Positions 26,877-37,883 are shown, numbered from the stretch's first letter. The stretch is 64,000 bases of DNA from Pseudomonadota bacterium (GCA_018241445.1 JAFEDT010000012.1:62001-126000), one strand, 5' to 3'. Made by a program: numbers and translations. Notes: generated from the letters alone by a model not told the origin.

Positions 26877-27202
26877 GCCGACTGGCGGAACTGGAAGCGC
26901 GCCGCCGCGCCCTGCTCCGGCGCTGCGAAGAGCAACGTGTCGATCTGTCGCAGCGTGCTGCGCATCTGCACCCGCTGTTCGGCCTGCTGGGGCGCCCGAC
27001 GGCGGACGCAGGCCGTGGCGGCGGTCACCCGCTGGCGTGGCTCACCGCTGTGGCGGGGCTGCTGCTGCTGGGCCGCTTCGGCAGTGCGTCCAGGGCGATA
27101 CGGCTGGCTCGCAGCGCTGTCAGCCTGGCCGCGCGCACGGCCTTCGTGCTGCGCACGTTCGGCAAGCTGCGCGGGGCGCTTTCCCGCACACGAACTCAAT
27201 AA
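26873..27202 (+). CDS. YqjK-like small protein
   Basis: A 109-residue, strongly basic protein. An Arg-rich N-terminal helix (RLAELEARRRALLRRCEEQR) is followed by a hydrophobic segment (AWLTAVAGLLLLGRF) and a basic tail. The sequence is weakly conserved, but length, composition and third place in the run fit YqjK. Starts at a GTG in a GTGA overlap. Confidence 0.7.
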   Translation: MSRLAELEARRRALLRRCEEQRVDLSQRAAHLHPLFGLLGRPTADAGRGGGHPLAWLTAVAGLLLLGRFGSASRAIRLARSAVSLAARTAFVLRTFGKLRGALSRTRTQ

Positions 27203-27222
27203 TCAAGGCGCGTGGAGTTCCT

Positions 27223-28260
27223 CTAGGGTCCGGTGGTCGCGGCCTGGGCCGGCCCCGCGGGGGCGTCAGGATCGGCCGCCAGGCCCACCAGGGTCGGTAT
27301 GCCGCGCGCCGCCTGCAGCGTGGTGCGCGCGAGGTCCCAATTGATGGCCGCGGTTTCCTTGCCGAGCGCGGCATCCAGCTTGTCCGACAGCAGCTTCAGA
27401 TCCGGGTCAATTTCCTGGCCCTCCGAGTTGACCGGCGGATGGGCCTCCAGCATCAAATCGCCGTTGACCCATGCCACCTTCACCGGCTCGTTGATCAGGC
27501 GCACCGTGGTGCCCACCGGGATCAGGGGAAACAGCGCGGCGATGTCCTCCGGGTACATACGTATACAGCCGTGCGTGACGGCCATGCCTACGGCCATCGG
27601 GTTGTTGGTGCCATGGATCAGGTAAGTGCCGTGACCCACTGCCAGCCGCAGGGCAAATGCGCCCAGGGGGTTGTCTGGCCCGGCCGCCACCACTTTCGGC
27701 AGGGGATCGCCATTGGCCAGGTGTTCCTTGCGCACCGACTCCGGCGGATACCACGCCGGGTTCTTCACGCGCGAGATGACACGCGTGGCGCCCAGCGGAG
27801 TACGCCAGTCCATCTTGCCGATGCTGACCGGGTAGGTGATCACCACCTGCTGCTCGTGCCCACGGCGCGGCGGATAGTAGTACAGCCGGTGCTCCGGCAG
27901 GTTGACCACCACGCCCTCGCGCGGCCCGGGCGGCAGGATGCGCCGGCCGGGAAGCAGGATCTGCTTGCCGGCACCCGGCACCCACACGTCCACCCCGGGG
28001 TTGGCGCGGATGATCTCGTAGTAACCCAGGCTGTAGCGGTGCGCCAGCTCGGGCAGCGAATCGGCGTACACCGTGGTGACGCTGCTGTCCTCCCCGACTA
28101 CCGAGGATCCATCGGCCGGCAGGGCGAAGACGCTCGCCGCGGCGGGCCCGCTCCATGTCACAAACTGTAACAACAGGCCGGCGGCGGTGAGGAAAACTAT
28201 GGGCTGCTTGAGGCGGTGCATGCTGCGCATCCGTGGCATTCGCATTGCATTGTAGAACAT
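27223..28260 (-). CDS. L,D-transpeptidase (YkuD domain) with LysM-like region
   Basis: A periplasmic enzyme of the ErfK/YbiS/YcfS/YnhG type, which cross-links peptidoglycan at diaminopimelate or attaches lipoprotein to it. The 345-residue protein has a signal sequence, a LysM-like segment (PELAHRYSLGYYEIIRANPG), and the YkuD domain with HGTNNP and the catalytic THGCIRMYPEDI. Several in-frame ATGs lie at the start (28260, 28245, 28221), and the third gives the most typical signal peptide, so the true start is open. Divergent from the glycosylase gene, with 5' ends about 15 bases apart. Confidence 0.9.
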   Translation of the reverse strand: MFYNAMRMPRMRSMHRLKQPIVFLTAAGLLLQFVTWSGPAAASVFALPADGSSVVGEDSSVTTVYADSLPELAHRYSLGYYEIIRANPGVDVWVPGAGKQILLPGRRILPPGPREGVVVNLPEHRLYYYPPRRGHEQQVVITYPVSIGKMDWRTPLGATRVISRVKNPAWYPPESVRKEHLANGDPLPKVVAAGPDNPLGAFALRLAVGHGTYLIHGTNNPMAVGMAVTHGCIRMYPEDIAALFPLIPVGTTVRLINEPVKVAWVNGDLMLEAHPPVNSEGQEIDPDLKLLSDKLDAALGKETAAINWDLARTTLQAARGIPTLVGLAADPDAPAGPAQAATTGP

Positions 28261-28275
28261 CTACCATCCGCTGCA

Positions 28276-28836
28276 GTGACCCATGGCGTAAAACCCCCAC
28301 GTGACTTCTTCGCCCGCAGCACCCTGCAGGTGGCGCGGGACCTGATTGGCATGCACCTGGTGCACCGCGACGGGCGGCGCCTGCGCGCGGGCCGCATTGT
28401 CGAGACGGAGGCCTACCTGGGCCCGCGCGACCTGGCCGCGCACTCCTCCCGCGGCCGCACGCCGCGCACAGAGGTGATGTACGGACCGGCGGGCCACGCC
28501 TATGTCTACCTGATCTACGGCATGTGGCACTGCATGAACGTCGTGACCCGCTCCGAGGGCGTCCCGCAGGCGGTGCTGCTGCGTGCATTGGAACCGGTAC
28601 AGGGCCTGTCCGAATCCGCCGCCGGTCCCGGGCGGCTGTGCCGCGCGATGCATATCGACCTGCGACTGAACCGCGTCGATCTGCTCGACGGGCCATTGTG
28701 GATCGAGCCCCCTGCCCCCGGAACTGCACGACCGCTCATTGGCCGCAGTCTGCGCATCGGCGTCGAGTCCGCGGGTGAGTGGGCGCTGCGGCCCTGGCGC
28801 TTCTTCGACCGCCGCTCGCGCCACCTGTCGCGATAA
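28276..28836 (+). CDS. DNA-3-methyladenine glycosylase (AAG/MPG family)
   Basis: Base-excision repair enzyme that removes alkylated purines. At 186 residues from the GTG at 28276, it shows DFFARSTLQVARDLIG, the catalytic Glu in GRIVETEAYLGPRD, and YGPAGHAYVYLIYGMWHCMNV. An in-frame ATG 60 bases upstream would overlap the 5' end of the divergent transpeptidase gene and adds unrelated sequence. The family is distinct from E. coli Tag and AlkA. Confidence 0.9.
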   Translation: MTHGVKPPRDFFARSTLQVARDLIGMHLVHRDGRRLRAGRIVETEAYLGPRDLAAHSSRGRTPRTEVMYGPAGHAYVYLIYGMWHCMNVVTRSEGVPQAVLLRALEPVQGLSESAAGPGRLCRAMHIDLRLNRVDLLDGPLWIEPPAPGTARPLIGRSLRIGVESAGEWALRPWRFFDRRSRHLSR

Positions 28837-28885
28837 GATGCTCCAAACTGCGGCCTCGAGAGCTGCCCATGAGAAAGGACCAGTG

Positions 28886-29530
28886 ATGTCGAGCCGAAAA
28901 GCCCTGCTTGCCGTGCCACTGCTGTTTCTGGCCGCAACGGCGCTGTCTGCGCCCGCCGCAATCGTGGAGGGTACCGACTACCGCAGCATCGCCACCCCGC
29001 AACCTACCTCGACTCCCGGCAGGATCGAGGTGATCGAATTTTTCTCCTACGCCTGCCCGCACTGCAACGAGTTCTATCCGCTGATCAGTGCCTGGGCCGC
29101 GAAGCTCCCGCATGACGTGGCTTTCAAGCGTGTGCCGGTTGGATTCGGCAGGCCCCAGTGGGTGGCGCTGGCGCGCGCCTACTACGCACTGACCGCCAGC
29201 GGCGACCTGGAGCGCCTCGATGGCGCCCTGTTCCACGCGCTGCACGAGGAGCAGAAGCCGCTGTTCGACGCCGCCAGTCTGAGCGAGTGGGTGGGACAGA
29301 ACGGCGGTCACCCCGACAGGTTCTCCGCCGCCTACACTTCCTTCGGTGTCAACAACCAGACGGTGCAGGGCGATCACATGGTCGAGACCTACGGCATCGA
29401 GGCCGTGCCGCGGCTGGCGATCGACGGGCGCTATATCGCACTCGGCAATTCCTTCACTGCCATGCTGGACAACGCCGACGCCCTGATCGCCAAAGTCCGC
29501 GCCGAGAACAAAGCCGCACACCCGCATTAG
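28886..29530 (+). CDS. dsbA: Thiol:disulfide interchange protein DsbA
   Basis: Periplasmic oxidase that introduces disulfides into secreted proteins and is recycled by DsbB. The 214-residue protein has a signal peptide (cleaved near ALSAPA), a thioredoxin fold with the CPHC active site at residues 57-60, and the cis-proline loop EAVPRLAI. AAAGGA lies before the ATG at 28886. No dsbB is nearby. Confidence 0.94.
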   Translation: MSSRKALLAVPLLFLAATALSAPAAIVEGTDYRSIATPQPTSTPGRIEVIEFFSYACPHCNEFYPLISAWAAKLPHDVAFKRVPVGFGRPQWVALARAYYALTASGDLERLDGALFHALHEEQKPLFDAASLSEWVGQNGGHPDRFSAAYTSFGVNNQTVQGDHMVETYGIEAVPRLAIDGRYIALGNSFTAMLDNADALIAKVRAENKAAHPH

Positions 29531-29580
29531 CGCCTGGAAACCGGCGCGCAGCGCCTGGCAAGTGTCAGCGCCTGGCGCAG
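29529..29580. repeat. Short direct repeats between dsbA and a convergent gene
   Basis: The 50-base gap holds three copies of AGCGCCTGG, the last extending to the palindrome GCGCCTGGCGC. It separates two convergent stops and may be a remnant of a larger repeat. No T-tract is present. Confidence 0.45.
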
Positions 29581-31563
29581 CTAGGACTTCTGATTCAAGG
29601 CCAGCAGTGCACTGCCCTCCGGCACGCGCTGCCCCGGCGTGAAATGGATGGCGGCAACCTCACCGTCGTAGGGCGCGATGATGGCATGCTCCATCTTCAT
29701 CGCCTCGATCACCATCAGCAGCTCTCCCGCCGTGACCTGTTGGCCGAGGCTGACAGGCACGCTGACCACCACGCCCGGCAGTGGCGTCGTCAGGCTGCCG
29801 CTGGACTGCGCGGCGGCGTACTCCCCGGTGCGCGGATCTTCGAGCGTGAAGTCCAGCGCATCGCTGCCACTCCACAGCCGCAGGTACCGTTCCTGATGGA
29901 AGTATCTTGCCCCGATCCGTTGCGCGCCAATGCGGGCCACCAGGGCCGTAAGGCCCGCCGTACCGGTTGCGGTGTGAGTGACCTCGGCCAGCGGGAAGTC
30001 CTCGCCGGCAAGAACGGCCGCCGCGGGCACGCCATCCCGGTACTCGATGAGCACCTGCCGGCTGCCGCGCGCGTCGACCAGCGTGGTCCCGACCCTCGCC
30101 GGCAGGTTGGGCACGAAGCCGTCACGGGCCGCCCAGGGATCATTTGCGCCCGAGACCAGTCCATCAGCCTGGGCTGCGAGGGCCGCCAGCACCAGCAGGT
30201 GAGCGGCGGGCTGACCCGCAGCGGCTGGCGCGGTGGCGGCGTCGAGCGATGCGATGGTGTGTCGCACCGACGCGAAGGGCTCGGACCGCACCAGTCGCGC
30301 CAGCCAGTGATCGTTGGTTTTTACGCCGGCGCTGGAAGTGTCATCGAGTGCCGCGGCGAGGCGTGCGCTGGCCTGCGCGCGCGTTGGCGCCCAGGCGATG
30401 ACCTTGCCGAGCAGCGAGTCGTAGCTGTCGGGCACCACGTCGCCGCTGGCGAAGCCGGCGTCCACCCGCACCTGCTCGTGTTGCGGCCATTGCAACAGCG
30501 CGAGTCGGCCGGCGCTGGGCAGGAATCCGTGCTCGGGATCCTCCGCGCACACCCGTGCCTCGATGGCATGACCGTTGAAGTGGATCTGTTCCTGTGAGAG
30601 CGGCAGGGGCTCCCCGGCAGCCACCCGCAGCTGCCACTCCACCAGGTCCAGGCCGGTGATGGCTTCGGTCACGGTGTGCTCGACCTGCAGGCGGGTATTC
30701 ATCTCCATGAAATAAAACTGCGCGCCGTCGTAGAGAAACTCCACCGTACCCGCGCCGACGTAGCCGATCTCGCGGGCGACCACCAGCGCCGCGGCCCGCA
30801 GGCGCTCGCGCACCTCCTGCGGCACCCCGGGTGCCGGTGCTTCCTCCAACAGCTTCTGGTGACGCCGCTGCGTCGAGCAGTCGCGCTCCCCCAGGTGCAC
30901 GAAGTTGCCGTGGCTGTCGGCAAAGACCTGGACCTCCACGTGGCGCGGCCCGGGCAGGTAGCGCTCCAGCAGCAGGTCGCCGTCGCCGAAAGCACTCTGT
31001 GCCAGGCGGCGCGCCGCCGCCAGGGCCGCGGGCACTTCCGCCTCGGTGCGCACGATCTGCATGCCCTTGCCGCCGCCGCCGGCGGCGGGCTTGATGATCA
31101 GCGGCAGGCCGGCCGCGCGCGCGCGCGCCGCGAGCTGTTCCAGTTGCTGCTCATCCCCGGCATAACCCGGCAGCACCGGCACGCCGGCGGCCTGCATGCG
31201 GGTCTTGGCCAGGATCTTCGAACCCATGGCGGCGATCGCCTGCGCCGGCGGCCCGATGAAGACCAGTCCGGCGGCGGCGCAGGCTTGCGCGAACTGCGCG
31301 TTCTCCGACAGGAAGCCGTAGCCGGGATGAATCGCGCGCGCGCCGCTGATGCGCGCCGCTTCCAGCACGCGAGCGATGTCCAGATAACTTTCGCGCGCCG
31401 GGGCCGGTCCCAGGCGTATTGCCACATCCGCCGCCCGCACGTGGCGTGACCCGGCGTCCGCATCGGAATACACCGCCACCGTGCGCAGACCCAGCCGGCG
31501 GGCGGTGCGGAAGATGCGTACTGCGATCTCGCCGCGGTTGGCCACCAGCACGCTGTCGATCAT
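29581..31563 (-). CDS. Biotin-dependent acyl-CoA carboxylase alpha subunit (probable methylcrotonyl-CoA carboxylase)
   Basis: A 660-residue subunit with an N-terminal biotin carboxylase (VLVANRGEIAVRIFRTARRLG, the ATP-grasp glycine loop KPAAGGGGKGM, ERDCSTQRRHQKLLEEAPAP, FMEMNTRLQVEHTVTE) and a C-terminal biotinyl domain with the biotin lysine in IEAMKMEH, at Lys623. It carboxylates biotin for the beta subunit encoded just upstream. Isovaleryl-CoA dehydrogenase beside it points to 3-methylcrotonyl-CoA as substrate in leucine breakdown (liuD/mccA role). Acetyl-, propionyl- or geranyl-CoA carboxylases share the fold. Confidence 0.88.
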   Translation of the reverse strand: MIDSVLVANRGEIAVRIFRTARRLGLRTVAVYSDADAGSRHVRAADVAIRLGPAPARESYLDIARVLEAARISGARAIHPGYGFLSENAQFAQACAAAGLVFIGPPAQAIAAMGSKILAKTRMQAAGVPVLPGYAGDEQQLEQLAARARAAGLPLIIKPAAGGGGKGMQIVRTEAEVPAALAAARRLAQSAFGDGDLLLERYLPGPRHVEVQVFADSHGNFVHLGERDCSTQRRHQKLLEEAPAPGVPQEVRERLRAAALVVAREIGYVGAGTVEFLYDGAQFYFMEMNTRLQVEHTVTEAITGLDLVEWQLRVAAGEPLPLSQEQIHFNGHAIEARVCAEDPEHGFLPSAGRLALLQWPQHEQVRVDAGFASGDVVPDSYDSLLGKVIAWAPTRAQASARLAAALDDTSSAGVKTNDHWLARLVRSEPFASVRHTIASLDAATAPAAAGQPAAHLLVLAALAAQADGLVSGANDPWAARDGFVPNLPARVGTTLVDARGSRQVLIEYRDGVPAAAVLAGEDFPLAEVTHTATGTAGLTALVARIGAQRIGARYFHQERYLRLWSGSDALDFTLEDPRTGEYAAAQSSGSLTTPLPGVVVSVPVSLGQQVTAGELLMVIEAMKMEHAIIAPYDGEVAAIHFTPGQRVPEGSALLALNQKS

Positions 31564-31610
31564 CCGCGGCTCCCATCACCCATTGGAAACATGGCCGGCA
31601 TCGCGCACGC

Positions 31611-33215
<1,605 letters not shown>

Positions 33216-33280
33216 GGCCTTGCCAGGGTTGCTTCTTTGTCCGACAATCATACGATCTCAACTGATCGGGGTGCAAGCCC

Positions 33281-34453
33281 ATGAATCCACTCGACTGCAC
33301 CGATAGTGATTTCGGCCTGCCGGCCGAACTGGAGGAGATCCGCCGACAGGTGCGCCGCTTCGCCAGCGAGTGCATCGCGCCGCGCGCCGCGGACATCGAT
33401 CGCAGCAACGAGTTTCCCCGCGACCTGTGGCCGCTGCTGGGAGAACAGGGTCTGCTGGGCATGACCGTTCCGGAGCGCTATGGCGGCAGCGGGCTGGGCT
33501 ACCTGGCCCACGTACTGGCCATGGAGGAGATCTCGCGCGCCTCGGGGGCGGTGGGGCTCTCGTACGGGGCGCATTCCAACCTGTGCGTCAATCAGCTGCG
33601 GCTGAATGGCGACGAGGCGCAATGCCAGCGCTACCTGCCGCGGCTGGTCAGCGGCGAACACGTCGGCGCCCTGGCGATGTCGGAGCCGGGCGCCGGCTCC
33701 GACGTGGTCGGCATGCAGTTGCGTGCCGCGTCCGCCGCCGGCGGTTTCCGGCTCACCGGCCGCAAGATGTGGATCACCAACGGGCCCGATGCCGACGTGT
33801 TCGTCGTGTACGCGCGGACTGTGCCGGATGCCGGCCCGCGTGGCATCACCGCCTTCATCATCGAGCGCGGCACACCAGGCTTCACCACGGCGCAGAAGCT
33901 CGACAAACTCGGCATGCGCGGCTCCTCAACCTGCGAGCTGGTGTTCGAGGACTGCGCGCTGCCCGCCGAGGCCGTGCTGGGCGAGGTAAACGGCGGCGTG
34001 CGCGTGCTGATGAGCGGCCTGGACTACGAGCGCGTGGTGCTGGCGGGCGGCCCGCTCGGCCTGATGGCCGCGGCGCTGGACGTCGCCCTGCCCTACGTGC
34101 GCGAGCGCCGACAGTTCGGCCAGCCGGTCGGCCAGTTCGAGCTCATGCAGGGCAAGCTTGCCGATATGTACGCCGACCTCAACGCCGCGCGTGCATACGT
34201 TTACACCGTCGCGCGCGCCTGTGACGCGCGGCGCGTGCGCCGCCGCGACGCCGCCGGCTGCATCCTGTTCGCCGCGGAACGCGCCACGCAGGTCGCACTG
34301 CAGGCGATCCAGGCGCTCGGCGGCAACGGCTACATCAACGACTACCCCGCCGGCCGCCTGCTGCGCGACGCCAAGCTCTACGAGATTGGCGCCGGCACGC
34401 AGGAGATCCGCCGCATGCTGATCGGGCGCGAGCTGTTCGAGGCGGCAGCGTGA
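33281..34453 (+). CDS. ivd: Isovaleryl-CoA dehydrogenase
   Basis: An FAD acyl-CoA dehydrogenase of 390 residues. Isovaleryl-CoA is oxidised to 3-methylcrotonyl-CoA with electrons passed to ETF. Family motifs are [33 protein letters not shown] and the C-terminal [30 protein letters not shown]. The catalytic glutamate lies in the [14 protein letters not shown] segment, the position special to isovaleryl-CoA dehydrogenases, which separates them from short/medium-chain enzymes. The gene overlaps the GntR regulator. Confidence 0.92.
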   Translation: MNPLDCTDSDFGLPAELEEIRRQVRRFASECIAPRAADIDRSNEFPRDLWPLLGEQGLLGMTVPERYGGSGLGYLAHVLAMEEISRASGAVGLSYGAHSNLCVNQLRLNGDEAQCQRYLPRLVSGEHVGALAMSEPGAGSDVVGMQLRAASAAGGFRLTGRKMWITNGPDADVFVVYARTVPDAGPRGITAFIIERGTPGFTTAQKLDKLGMRGSSTCELVFEDCALPAEAVLGEVNGGVRVLMSGLDYERVVLAGGPLGLMAAALDVALPYVRERRQFGQPVGQFELMQGKLADMYADLNAARAYVYTVARACDARRVRRRDAAGCILFAAERATQVALQAIQALGGNGYINDYPAGRLLRDAKLYEIGAGTQEIRRMLIGRELFEAAA

Positions 34454-35253
34454 GCGTGGTGTTCGCGCCCCTGCAGCTCGAGCCGGCCTACCGGCGCGTG
34501 GCCGGCAGCATCGGCGCGCGCATCCTCAGCCGCGAGCTGCGCGAGGGCGAGCGGCTGCCGCCGGAGACCGAGCTGGCGCGGCAGTTCGCCGTCAATCGCT
34601 CCACCGTGCGCGAAGCGCTGCGCGAGCTGGAGAGCCGCGGCCTGGTACAACGCCGCGCGGGATCCAAGCTGATGTCGGTGGCGCGCCCGCACCAGCAATC
34701 GGTGGCCGCCGGAGTGTCGGACGCGCTGTTGCTGCACGACGTGACGGTACGCGACGTGTGGGAGGCGCTCACCATCCTGGAGCCGCAACTGGCGCTGACC
34801 GCCGCCCGCGTGCGCAACGCCGCGGATCTGCGCCAGCTGCAGGCGGCCATCGCTGCCTACGCCGCTGAAAGCGCCGACGCCAGGCAGGCCGCGCACCGGG
34901 TGGCCGAGGTGTTCCGCGTTCTGGCGCACGCCACCCACAACCCGGTGCTGGCGCTGGCGCAGGAGCCATTGCTGCAACTGCTGGAGCCGTCGCTGCGGGT
35001 GATGATCGACAAGGTGCCGCAGGCGCGCGCGCGCATCGCCACGGCGCACCAGCGCCTGCTGGAGACGCTGCGCGGGCGCGACGGCGCCGGCGCACAGCAG
35101 TGGATGGCGCGTCATATCAGGGATTTCCGCCGTGGTTACGACGTCGCCGGAATCGACTTCGAGATGCGGGTCAATTCCCAGGCGCTGGCGCGCCCCGACC
35201 CAGGCGCTGCGCGCCACTCCTCTCCCGGTTCGCTTCGCGAACCGGGTACATGA
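34450..35253 (+). CDS. FadR-type GntR regulator with repeat-derived C-terminus
   Basis: A 267-residue regulator with an N-terminal winged helix ([31 protein letters not shown]) and a C-terminal FCD ligand domain (about 90-240). The GTG start overlaps the isovaleryl-CoA dehydrogenase stop (GTGA), so it likely regulates this leucine-catabolic locus, perhaps in response to a branched acyl-CoA or acid. The last 17 codons and the stop are supplied by the dispersed repeat at 35201, so the C-terminal tail is probably not functional family sequence. Confidence 0.87.
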   Translation: MSVVFAPLQLEPAYRRVAGSIGARILSRELREGERLPPETELARQFAVNRSTVREALRELESRGLVQRRAGSKLMSVARPHQQSVAAGVSDALLLHDVTVRDVWEALTILEPQLALTAARVRNAADLRQLQAAIAAYAAESADARQAAHRVAEVFRVLAHATHNPVLALAQEPLLQLLEPSLRVMIDKVPQARARIATAHQRLLETLRGRDGAGAQQWMARHIRDFRRGYDVAGIDFEMRVNSQALARPDPGAARHSSPGSLREPGT

Positions 35254-35278
35254 GGCCCGGAATGAGCAGGACCTGAGC
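35201..35278. repeat. Dispersed palindromic repeat, copy A
   Basis: Begins CAGGCGCTGCGCGCCACTCC and contains the perfect stem CCCGGTTCGC (35224-35233), loop TTC, GCGAACCGGG (35237-35246). A less conserved CCGGA/GACC segment follows. It overlaps the 3' end of the GntR gene. Same family as the copies at 36846, 37801, 59655 and 62490. Confidence 0.85.
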
Positions 35279-35390
35279 CGCTGCGACGGCGGGCAGACAG
35301 CGGGCTGGATCACAAAACCACCACAGTCCTGACACACCAGACACCGCGGCGGCTATCATGGCGGCCGGCCATCCTGTTGGGGAGAATCTG

Positions 35391-35960
35391 ATGTTGCCCG
35401 GCATGATCCTGTTCCTGCTGGTGCTGGCGGCCGGCTACCTCATCGTGGTCTATAACGGCCTGGTGCGGGTGCGCGCGGCTGTGAAGCTGGCGTGGTCCAA
35501 CATCGACGTACTGCTGGTGCAGCGCCACGACGAACTGCCCAAGCTGGTGGAGGTCTGCCGCCAATACATGCAGTACGAGCCGGGCGCCCTGGAGCGCGTG
35601 ATGCGCGCCCGTGCCGGAGTGGACAGCGCCCGTGGCAGCGGCAGCGTCAACGCGCTCGGCACTGCCGAACGCGAACTGCGGGCCGGCCTGAACGGACTGT
35701 ACGCGGTGGCGGAGCGCTACCCGCAGCTTAAGGCCAGCGAGCCGTTCCGGCACCTGCAGGAACGCATCAGCGCCCTGGAAACCGCCATCGCGGATCGCCG
35801 CGAGGTCTATAACGACGCCGTCAACACCAACAACGTGCGCATCCAGGCCTTTCCCGATGCCCTGGTGGCGCAGCTCGGCGACTTCCCGGCTGCACAGCTG
35901 CTGCACTTCCACGAGGACGAGAAGCGCGACCCCGACCTCAAGGCCGCCTTCTCGGCCTGA
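35391..35960 (+). CDS. LemA family protein
   Basis: A 189-residue membrane-anchored coiled helical protein: one N-terminal segment (about 2-20, ILFLLVLAAGYLIVVYNGLV), then the LemA helical bundle with WSNIDVLLVQRHDELPKLVEV, YEPGALERVMRARAGVDSA and VYNDAVNTNNVRIQAFPD. The biochemical role of LemA is not settled. GGGGAGA precedes the ATG at 35391. It stands five bases before a GIDE-domain gene, a pairing seen in other bacteria, which suggests the two act together at the membrane. Confidence 0.93.
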   Translation: MLPGMILFLLVLAAGYLIVVYNGLVRVRAAVKLAWSNIDVLLVQRHDELPKLVEVCRQYMQYEPGALERVMRARAGVDSARGSGSVNALGTAERELRAGLNGLYAVAERYPQLKASEPFRHLQERISALETAIADRREVYNDAVNTNNVRIQAFPDALVAQLGDFPAAQLLHFHEDEKRDPDLKAAFSA

Positions 35961-35965
35961 AGGAC

Positions 35966-36847
35966 GTGAACTGGCACTGGCTGCCGGCCGCAATCGCCGC
36001 CGCGGCGGCCGCGCTGTTCCTCACCCTGTTGCTGCGCCACCTGCGCCGTGGCCGCCTGGTATCCGATACCCCGACTGCACGCATCCGTTCGGCGGCGCAG
36101 GGCTACGTCAAGGTCAGTGGCCGGGCCCTGCCTGCCGGCCCAGAGGCGCAGCGTGCGCCGCTGAGTGGCCGCGCGTGCGTCTGGTGGGACTACCGCATCG
36201 ACTGTGAGCAGCGCGACACCCGCGACCGGCACCTGCGCTGGGAGATGAGCGAGAGCGCCAGCAGCGTCGAGCTGTTTGCGCTGCAGGACGGGGACGCGCG
36301 CTGCCTGGTGGGGCCGGTGCAGGCCGAGGTCACCCCCACGGTGAGCAATACCTGGTACGGCAGCAGCGCGCGCCCGTTGTCGCCACCGCCCCCGCCGGGC
36401 GGTGCACCCGTGCTGCGCCTGGGAGACTGGCGCTACACCGAGCGCCTGATCGAAGTCGGCGCCCACCTGTCGGTGATGGGCGAGCTGCGCTCGCGCTCTG
36501 AAACCGGCGACGTCGCCGCGGCCGCCCAGGCGCTGCTGCGCGAGTGGAAGCAGGACCAGGGCGCGCTGCTGGCGCGCTTCGATACCAACCATGACGGCCG
36601 CATCGACGCCGGGGAATGGGATGCGGCGCGGCGCGCCGCCGCCGCCGCGGCGCAAGGCCGGACGCTGACGCAGGACATCAGCCGGGTCAGCGTCATCTCG
36701 CTGCCGGTCAGCGGCGAACCCTTCCTGATTGCGCCGCTGTCGTCGCGGCAGCTGGGCAACCGTGAGCGCCTGTATGCCTTGCTGTACCTGCTGCTGGGGC
36801 TGGCGAGCGTATGGGCGTGCGTGCGCGCACTGCGGGCCACTTCCTAG
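35966..36847 (+). CDS. GIDE-domain membrane protein with EF-hand
   Basis: A 293-residue protein with an N-terminal membrane segment (about 7-24) and a C-terminal one (about 268-288). The region between fits the GIDE/MULAN-like domain (LSGRACVWWDYRIDCEQRD, GDARCLVGPVQAEV). Annotation pipelines call relatives E3 ubiquitin ligases, but there is no RING finger here and that name should not be used. Inserted at residues 206-217 is a canonical calcium-binding loop, DTNHDGRIDAGE. Starts at a GTG directly after lemA. The stop codon lies inside repeat copy B. Confidence 0.8.
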   Translation: MNWHWLPAAIAAAAAALFLTLLLRHLRRGRLVSDTPTARIRSAAQGYVKVSGRALPAGPEAQRAPLSGRACVWWDYRIDCEQRDTRDRHLRWEMSESASSVELFALQDGDARCLVGPVQAEVTPTVSNTWYGSSARPLSPPPPPGGAPVLRLGDWRYTERLIEVGAHLSVMGELRSRSETGDVAAAAQALLREWKQDQGALLARFDTNHDGRIDAGEWDAARRAAAAAAQGRTLTQDISRVSVISLPVSGEPFLIAPLSSRQLGNRERLYALLYLLLGLASVWACVRALRATS

Positions 36848-36920
36848 GCGCTGCGCGCCACTCCCCTCCCGGTTCGCCAGGCGAACCGGGTCCATGAAAG
36901 CTGGAGAGAAGACCGGACGG
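36846..36920. repeat. Dispersed palindromic repeat, copy B
   Basis: AGGCGCTGCGCGCCACTCCC, then the stem CCCGGTTCGC (36868-36877), loop CAG, GCGAACCGGG (36881-36890). The downstream part ends GAGAAGACCGGA. It starts on the stop codon of the GIDE gene. Confidence 0.85.
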
Positions 36921-37018
36921 TCACACATAACCGCCGCTTCTGAAGTGAGACCGCGAAAGCCGCAGCCGCGGCGGCGCGCACGGCTACCATTTGCCGCCAG
37001 CAACCGCAGGAGGCGCGC

Positions 37019-37795
37019 GTGGCAGCCGTTGGAACCGAACGAATTCTGAGCATCCGTCACTGGACGGACTCGCAGTTCACTTTCATCACCACCCGCGACC
37101 GCGGCCTGCGCTTCGAGAACGGGCAGTTCGTGATGCTGGGCGTGACCCGGTCGGGCAAGCCGCTGTTGCGCGCGTACAGCATCGCCAGCGCCAATCACGA
37201 GGAACACCTGCAGTTCCTCAGTATCAAGGTCCCGGACGGCCCGCTGACGTCCCGTCTGCGCCACATGCGTGAGGGAGACGAGATCCTGGTCAGCCGCAAA
37301 CCCACCGGGACGCTGCTGCTGTCGGACCTCAAACCGGGACGTCGGCTCTACCTGCTCAGCACCGGCACCGGCGCGGCGCCCTTTCTCGGCCTGATCAGGG
37401 ACCCGGATCTCTACGAGCGCTTTCCCGAGGTGATCTTCGTGCACGGCGTGCGCTGGGCGCGTGAGAGCGAAGTGGTGCGCCACCACATCGCGCAACTGCA
37501 CAATCACGACTTTCTGGGCGAGGCGGCACGGCGCCAGTTGCGCTATTACCCGGCGGTCAGCCGCGAGCCGCACGCCAATCACGGCCGGCTGACGCGGTTG
37601 CTGGCATCCGGCCGGCTCGCGCGCGACCTGGGTGTAGGTCCGCTGGACCCGGCCATGGACCGCGCCATGGTCTGCGGCAGCCCCGCGATGCTGGCCGACA
37701 CCTGCGCCCTGCTCGATGGCGCGGGCCTGGTCCCCTCTGCACACATCGGCTCGCCAGGCGACTACGTCATCGAACGCGCCTTCGTCTCGAAATAA
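37019..37795 (+). CDS. fpr: Ferredoxin--NADP reductase
   Basis: A 258-residue flavoenzyme that exchanges electrons between NADPH and ferredoxin or flavodoxin. FAD is bound by RAYSIASANHEE and the segment before it, NADPH by LSTGTGAAPFLGLI and MVCGSPAML, and the protein ends in a short tail typical of the bacterial Fpr subclass. The GTG at 37019 follows AGGAGG. Nothing nearby indicates its electron partner. Confidence 0.94.
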   Translation: MAAVGTERILSIRHWTDSQFTFITTRDRGLRFENGQFVMLGVTRSGKPLLRAYSIASANHEEHLQFLSIKVPDGPLTSRLRHMREGDEILVSRKPTGTLLLSDLKPGRRLYLLSTGTGAAPFLGLIRDPDLYERFPEVIFVHGVRWARESEVVRHHIAQLHNHDFLGEAARRQLRYYPAVSREPHANHGRLTRLLASGRLARDLGVGPLDPAMDRAMVCGSPAMLADTCALLDGAGLVPSAHIGSPGDYVIERAFVSK

Positions 37796-37800
37796 CTTTC

Positions 37801-37876
37801 CAGGCGCTACGGGCCGGATTCACCCGGGTTCACAGGAAGCGAACCCGGTCCGATAAGTTCCGGAGAAAGACCGGAT
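37801..37876. repeat. Dispersed palindromic repeat, copy C (diverged)
   Basis: CAGGCGCTACGGGCC opens it. The stem is CCGGGTTC (37824-37831) with GAACCCGG (37841-37848) around a nine-base loop, and it ends TTCCGGAGAAAGACCGGA. It lies six bases after the fpr stop. Confidence 0.75.
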
Positions 37877-37883
37877 CGGTGGT

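Noticed and set aside
35966..36847. Label of E3 ubiquitin ligase for the GIDE protein
   Set aside because: There is no RING finger. The name comes from eukaryotic MULAN relatives sharing only the GIDE region.
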